From CBDCCV01 sp965215025 (GTDB lineage: Bacteria; Bacteroidota; Rhodothermia; Rhodothermales; Salinibacteraceae): a stretch of 64,000 nucleotides of DNA. Below, in pieces: positions 59,927 through 64,000 of this stretch (positions are counted from its first letter, which is position 1; each line of letters begins with the position of its first letter). A program made the translations under genes and the position numbers. The notes under the pieces were generated by a model that did no database searches, had not been told where the DNA came from, and saw only the letters and a list, made by a program, of their open reading frames with translations. Location of the stretch: the NCBI GenBank assembly GCA_965215025.1, contig CBDCCV010000001.1, positions 1,736,001 through 1,800,000 of the forward strand, read 5' to 3'.

Positions 59927-60484
59927 ATGCCTGAAACGTCATCTGTAAACATCCGCGTCGGGGGGATGCTCGTCGGCTACTACCTCATCTGTCCTCGGAA
60001 AGCGTGGCTCTCGATGCGCGGGCTGTGGATGGAGCAGGAGAGCGAGGCCGTGGCGCTCGGGCGACTCGTGGGAGAGGGGAGCTATGCGCGCGAGAAGAAA
60101 GAAATCATGCTCTACGCCACAGCCCCCTGCGGCACGCCGCTCGTCGGCAAAATTGACTGGGCGCGCCTGGACGAGGGGACGCTCCACGAAACCAAGAAGG
60201 GCCGCGCGTGCGAGGACGCTCACACGTGGCAGCTCCGCTTCTACCTCTGGCTCCTGAAGCTGAGCGGCGCCACGCGCGCCGGCGGGCAGCCCTTTCGCGG
60301 TGTCCTGAACTACCCGAAGCTCCGCCGCACCGAGCCGGTCGCCCTCGAAGCAGCGCATGAGGCGCGGCTGGCCGAGATCGTGCGCGCCCTCGCCCGCCTC
60401 GTCGCACAGGACGCGCCGCCGCCGCGCCTCGACACGCGCGCCTTCTGCCGGCGGTGCGCCTTTGAGGAGTTGTGCTATGCGTAA
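59927..60484 (+). CDS. cas4: CRISPR-associated exonuclease Cas4
   Basis: This protein of about 185 residues (MPETSSVNIRVGG) has a RecB-type nuclease core: Asp in GKIDWARL, Glu-x-Lys in HETKKGR and QLRFYLWLL as the QxxxY motif. Four Cys for an Fe-S cluster are present (ICPRK, then CRRCAFEELC). It trims and PAM-selects spacers with Cas1-Cas2. A TTG at 59846 would translate through palindrome P3 and is rejected. Confidence 0.93.
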   Translation: MPETSSVNIRVGGMLVGYYLICPRKAWLSMRGLWMEQESEAVALGRLVGEGSYAREKKEIMLYATAPCGTPLVGKIDWARLDEGTLHETKKGRACEDAHTWQLRFYLWLLKLSGATRAGGQPFRGVLNYPKLRRTEPVALEAAHEARLAEIVRALARLVAQDAPPPRLDTRAFCRRCAFEELCYA

Positions 60485-60504
60485 CGCGGTACACGCCCGA
60501 CGCG

Positions 60505-60532
60505 GTAGCGACGCAGCGCGCTGCGTCGCTAC
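60505..60532. repeat. 28-bp perfect palindrome P4, between cas4 and cas1
   Basis: The sequence is identical to P2 (GTAGCGACGCAGCG and its reverse complement). It lies 20 bp after the cas4 stop and 38 bp before cas1. Confidence 0.9.
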
Positions 60533-60569
60533 GGGATGGCGCCGCCCCTTCGACTACGAAACGTGAACC

Positions 60570-61652
60570 ATGAAACGCCCCTACTACCTCTTCTCGAACG
60601 GCCGCCTGCGCCGCCGGCAGAACACGCTGCGCCTCGAACGCTCGGGCGAGGAGCGCACACCCGGCGCCGATGCCGAGGACACCGGCCTGCCCTCCGGCGA
60701 GCTTACCGGCGACAAGGTGCCCTTCCCCGTCGAAACCGTCGAGAGCCTGTACTGCTTCGGCGAGATTGACATCAACGCCAAGCTCATCACCTTCCTGGCG
60801 CAGAACGGCGTCCCGGCCTTTTTCTACGACTACTACGGCAACTACACCGCCTCGCTCTACCCGCGCGACTACCTCCACTCCGGGCGGCTCAAGGTGGCGC
60901 AGGTGGAGCACTACGCCCGCCCGAAGCGGCGGATGCGCCTCGCCCGCGCCTTCGTCGAGGCCGCCGCGTACAACCTCCGGCGCGTCCTGAAATACTACGT
61001 CCCGCGCCTGGAGGGCGAGGCGGCACAAGAGGCCGAGGACGCGCGCGCTTTTATCGCTTCCGAGAGCGAGCGCATCTACGACGCCGAGGAGATTCCCGAG
61101 CTGATGGGCCGCGAGGGGCGGATGCGCGACGCCTACTACCGCGCCTGGCCCGCCATCCTGGGTGAGGCCGGCAAAGACTTTCCCTTCGACGGGCGCGCCT
61201 ACCGCCCGCCCTCGAACGCGCTCAACGCGCTCATCTCTTTCGGCAACGCGCTCTGCTACACGGCGTGCCTGCGGCAGATCTACCGCACCGCGCTCGACCC
61301 CACCATCAGCTACCTGCACGAGCCGGGCGAGCGGCGCTTCTCCCTGGCCCTGGACCTAGCCGAGGTCTTCAAGCCGCTCCTGGTGGACCGCGCGCTCTTC
61401 CGCCTCATCAAGACCGGGCGTATCCAGCCGAAGCACTTCGAGGCGCGCCTCGGCGGGACGTACCTCACCGAGGCGGGGCGCCGCCGCTTCGTTGAGCACT
61501 GGGACGAGCGCCTGCGCCAGACTGTGCAGCACCGCGGCCTCGGCCGCAAGGTGAGCTACGAACGCCTCGTCCGGCTCGACTGCTACCGCCTCGTGCGCCA
61601 CCTCTGCGACCCGCAGGCCGACCCCTACGAAGGCTTCCGGATGTGGTGGTAG
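60570..61652 (+). CDS. cas1: CRISPR integrase Cas1
   Basis: This 360-residue protein has a type I-B-like Cas1 layout: FSNGRLRRRQNTLRLE at the start of the beta domain. The metal-binding residues appear in the helical domain (His and Glu in SYLHEPGERRF, Asp in ALDLAEVFKP). It has an unusually Glu/Gly-rich insertion (residues about 27-48). It joins new spacers next to the leader with Cas2. Confidence 0.95.
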   Translation: MKRPYYLFSNGRLRRRQNTLRLERSGEERTPGADAEDTGLPSGELTGDKVPFPVETVESLYCFGEIDINAKLITFLAQNGVPAFFYDYYGNYTASLYPRDYLHSGRLKVAQVEHYARPKRRMRLARAFVEAAAYNLRRVLKYYVPRLEGEAAQEAEDARAFIASESERIYDAEEIPELMGREGRMRDAYYRAWPAILGEAGKDFPFDGRAYRPPSNALNALISFGNALCYTACLRQIYRTALDPTISYLHEPGERRFSLALDLAEVFKPLLVDRALFRLIKTGRIQPKHFEARLGGTYLTEAGRRRFVEHWDERLRQTVQHRGLGRKVSYERLVRLDCYRLVRHLCDPQADPYEGFRMWW

Positions 61653-61721
61653 CGGTGGCGCAAGCACGCGGGAAGCTGCCTGCCCTCACTCGCCGTTCGC
61701 CATTCCCCACTCACCGAAGAT

Positions 61722-61982
61722 ATGTACTACATCGCCGTGTACGACGTGGGCGTCAAGCGCGTGCAGAAGATGCTCAAGCTCTTCCGCCGCTACCTCACCT
61801 GGGTGCAGAACTCCGTTTTCGAGGGCGAGCTGACGCGGGCGCAGCACGCCGCCCTCACGGCCAAGGCCGAGGCCCTCATGGCGCCAGGCGATTCGGTGAT
61901 CTTCTACGAGATGCGCGGCCCGCACTACGTCAACCGCTCGGTGCTGGGCGAAGAGCGCGGCGAGACGGGGCGGTTTCTGTGA
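61722..61982 (+). CDS. cas2: CRISPR-associated endonuclease Cas2
   Basis: This 86-residue protein (MYYIAVYDVGVKRVQKMLKLF) is a ferredoxin-fold Cas2 with the conserved early Asp (YDVG) and the YLTWVQNSVFEGELT stretch. It bridges two Cas1 dimers during spacer integration. It lies 240 bp before array 2 and is the last cas gene. Confidence 0.95.
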   Translation: MYYIAVYDVGVKRVQKMLKLFRRYLTWVQNSVFEGELTRAQHAALTAKAEALMAPGDSVIFYEMRGPHYVNRSVLGEERGETGRFL

Positions 61983-62039
61983 CGGCTCCAGCGGCCGGCC
62001 GGCGTCGGCCTCCATGCGGCGAGGGCGCTTCGACGATGG

Positions 62040-62221
62040 AGGGCGGCGCTCCGGACCACCGAGGACAAGCCAAGCTTAGCCGTATCAGCGGTTTACGAAG
62101 AGTCGTCGGACCCCCCGGCTTTTCGACACGACCGGAGGGCGACGACGCGGCAACCGCGCGCGACGCGGGAAGCCGCCCCCCTGGGCATTTTACAAGCAGA
62201 TTTTTTATACTCAAACCCTGG
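62040..62221 (+). promoter_or_regulatory. CRISPR array 2 leader
   Basis: It carries the same elements as leader 1 in the same order: an AGTCGTCGG...CGACGAC hairpin (62102-62146) and GCAGATTTTTTATACT (TATACT at 62206-62211), 10 bp before the first repeat. A block upstream of the hairpin is also similar in both leaders. Confidence 0.75.
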
Positions 62222-62509
62222 CGCTGAATTGCACCTGCTGGTATTGAAAGAGGTCCAGCCGCGCCCGGTGGCTCTGGATAAGGGGCGCTGAATTGCACCT
62301 GCTGGTATTGAAAGCTCACCATCGAGGCCACGCCCGCCGCTGCCCCCGCGACGCTGAATTGCACCTGCTGGTATTGAAAGCATACGAGGACACGTCCTCT
62401 TCGGAGGCGGCGCTGCGCTGAATTGCACCTGCTGGTATTGAAAGTAGGAGCGTACCCGCTCCGACAGCACGCTTCGCCTACGCTGAATTGCACCTGCTGG
62501 TATTGAAAG
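62222..62509 (+). CRISPR. CRISPR array 2: 5 repeats, 4 spacers
   Basis: Five identical 29-nt repeats start at 62222, 62286, 62352, 62416 and 62481. They begin CGCTGAATTGCACC and end like array 1 (TGGTATTGAAAG), differing from it at repeat positions 1, 2 and 9. Spacers are 35-37 nt. It follows cas2 directly, on the plus strand. Confidence 0.97.
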
Positions 62510-62577
62510 GAGGGCGAGGCTGCCGGCGAGCTTGTGCGCCCTGTTCCGTGTCTCCCTATCCACAGTCTGCCCCGCTC

Positions 62578-63483
62578 ATGCGATGCCGCCTTTTTCTTCT
62601 GATGCTCGGCCTGCTCGTAGCCGCGCCGCTCGCCGCGCAGGACCGCTTTGCCGAGGTCGAGATCGAGGCGCAGGAGGTGGCCGAGGGCGTGTTCATGCTC
62701 CAGGGCGCGGGCGGCAACATCGGCGTGGCGGCGGGGGCGGATGGTGTCTTCCTCATCGATGACCAATACGCGCCGCTGACCGAGCGCATCCGCGCGGCGC
62801 TGGCTCAGATCTCGGATCAGCCCGTGCGCTTCGTCCTCAACACGCACTGGCACCCGGACCACACGGGCGGGAACGAGAACCTGGGCGAGGCGGGCGCGCT
62901 CGTCGTCGCGCACGACAACGTGCGCCGCCGGCTCTCCGAGGAGGCGTTCCATGCGCTCTTCGACGCCACCTTCCCGGCGCAGCCCGAGGCGGCGCTCCCG
63001 GTCGTCACCTTCTCCGAGGCCGTCACGTTTCACCTCAACGGCGATACGCTCGAAGCCTACCACGTCCCCCACGCGCACACGGACGGCGACGCCATCGTCC
63101 ACTTCCGCAAGGCCAACGTCGTGCACATGGGCGACACGTACTTCGCCGGCGGCTACCCGCTCATTGACATCGCCACGGGCGGCTCCGTCGAGGGCGTCCT
63201 CGCGGCGATTGGCGGCGCGCTCGAAAGGATGGACGATGCCACGCAGGTCATCCCCGGCCACGGCCCGCTCTCCTCGAAGGCCGACCTCGAGGCCTACCGC
63301 GACATGCTCCGCACCGTGCGCGAGCGCGTGCAGGAACAGATCGACGCGGGCGCGACGCTCGAAGAAACGCTCGCCGCGAATCTTACTGAGGACTTCGACG
63401 CGCGGTACGACGCCTGGCGCTCACCGGAGCAGTTCGTGCGCGTCCTCTACCTCGACCTCACCGGCGCGATGGCGCAGCCGTAG
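62578..63483 (+). CDS. Secreted metallo-beta-lactamase-fold hydrolase
   Basis: This protein of about 301 residues (ATG at 62578) has a signal peptide (LLVAAPLAA/QD). The MBL core has THWHPDHTGG (HxHxDH), a later GDTYFAGG and a final IPGHGP, giving both metal sites. The pattern is that of periplasmic class B-like/MBL-fold hydrolases with varied substrates, not necessarily antibiotics. It begins just past array 2, so its promoter may lie in or near the array's end. Confidence 0.92.
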   Translation: MRCRLFLLMLGLLVAAPLAAQDRFAEVEIEAQEVAEGVFMLQGAGGNIGVAAGADGVFLIDDQYAPLTERIRAALAQISDQPVRFVLNTHWHPDHTGGNENLGEAGALVVAHDNVRRRLSEEAFHALFDATFPAQPEAALPVVTFSEAVTFHLNGDTLEAYHVPHAHTDGDAIVHFRKANVVHMGDTYFAGGYPLIDIATGGSVEGVLAAIGGALERMDDATQVIPGHGPLSSKADLEAYRDMLRTVRERVQEQIDAGATLEETLAANLTEDFDARYDAWRSPEQFVRVLYLDLTGAMAQP

Positions 63484-63651
63484 CGGCGCGGGCCGGAGGC
63501 CACCCGAAAAATCTTCGGAGGGCGTGACCCCTTGGAGAGGAAAAAAGCGCTTTTGTAGATAGCTGGCGTGCGCGCGGCGGATCGCTTGTCTGCCGAGGCG
63601 AGCTTCTGTGTGCTGTTCCCGGACTGTCTCCCCCCAACCCTCCGGAGCGCC

Positions 63652-64000
63652 ATGACTACGACACGGCTACTACCCCTTCGCGCGATTCTTCTCTCCTTTA
63701 CGCTGCTGCTTGCCGCGCCGCTGGCCGTGCTTTTCGAGGCGGTGGCGCAGGAGCTTCCAGAGCTGCGCATCGAAGAGCATGGCACCGACGCCGATGCGCG
63801 CCGCGCCTTCAAGACGCTGGACCCCGCCCGCATCCCGACGGGCCTGCTGCACGACCAAGTCGCGGGCCTCGTGGACCTGGCGCGCTTCGACGGCAGGCCG
63901 CGCGCCGAGGCCGCCTCGCTCGACGACTGGCGCCAGGCCTACTTCGAGCTTGCGCGCAGCGGCGTGCCCGGCGCCGAGAAGGCCGTGCCGTTCCCTTCGG
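63652..64000 (+). CDS. Secreted protein, 5' part only
   Basis: From the ATG at 63652, 116 codons remain open to the window edge. The start is a signal peptide (LLSFTLLLAAPLAVLFEAVAQ), then a charged segment with KTLDPARIPTGLLHD and DDWRQAYFELARSG. No family is recognised from this part. It is probably the start of a large secreted protein. Confidence 0.7.
   Translation, partial: MTTTRLLPLRAILLSFTLLLAAPLAVLFEAVAQELPELRIEEHGTDADARRAFKTLDPARIPTGLLHDQVAGLVDLARFDGRPRAEAASLDDWRQAYFELARSGVPGAEKAVPFPS

Noticed and set aside
61930..63261. Minus-strand frame across array 2 and the MBL gene
   Set aside because: It contains translated CRISPR repeats and is antisense to a clear metallo-hydrolase.

Overview
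The window looks like a chromosome segment from a high-GC Bacteroidota/Rhodothermota relative, most likely Rhodothermales or Salinibacter-like. This rests on a protein with a cohesin domain and a C-terminal type A sorting domain of the type IX secretion system, many secreted or lipoprotein products, frequent GTG and TTG starts with poor Shine-Dalgarno sites, and dense gene packing. The organism assignment is inference; no rRNA or tRNA gene was seen.

Layout. 1-16 kb: secreted adhesin-like proteins, an orphan-looking LuxR-type regulator, a DoxX protein, a short-chain dehydrogenase, then the pbpC plus alpha-2-macroglobulin pair and a HEAAH-motif protein. 16-25 kb: an FKBP isomerase, a DUF4159 protein, a fused MntA-HepT toxin-antitoxin protein coupled to a DUF4359 protein, glyA, a serine hydrolase, a phosphoribosyltransferase, tatC and a carboxy-terminal processing protease. 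25.2-26.0 kb: an AT-richer islet with an unknown three-helix membrane protein and a tiny Pro/Arg-rich protein. 26-40 kb: M48 protease, TauE/SafE permease, a 1106-residue propeller-SpoIIE sensor phosphatase, dodecin, a methyltransferase, an AAA ATPase, a GT2 glycosyltransferase, ilvE, a TlpA-like lipoprotein and pdxH. 40-49 kb: a PhoR/PhoB-like pair split by an inverted DUF2007 gene, a trehalose-synthase-like amylase, a CPBP protease, and an SPW/VKOR/VKOR/SDR membrane redox cluster.

49.1-62.5 kb is a complete type I CRISPR-Cas locus. Array 1 (13 repeats) is followed by an opposite-strand toxin-antitoxin-like cluster. Then come a WYL regulator coupled to a stand-alone WCX-like protein, cas6, a RAYT (Y1/HUH transposase), cas5, cas8, cas7, cas3, cas4, cas1, cas2 and array 2 (5 repeats). 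The effector proteins resemble the Csp (PGING, I-B-like) set. Two features are striking. The RAYT sits inside the operon, with its stop codon overlapping the cas5 start as ATGA. Four 28-bp perfect palindromes of one family (GTAGCG...CGCTAC) also lie within the operon: before the RAYT, inside the RAYT coding sequence, between cas3 and cas4, and between cas4 and cas1. The two arrays have diverged repeats but share a leader with a conserved hairpin and a TATACT promoter-like box. The window ends with a metallo-beta-lactamase-fold hydrolase and the 5' end of another secreted protein.
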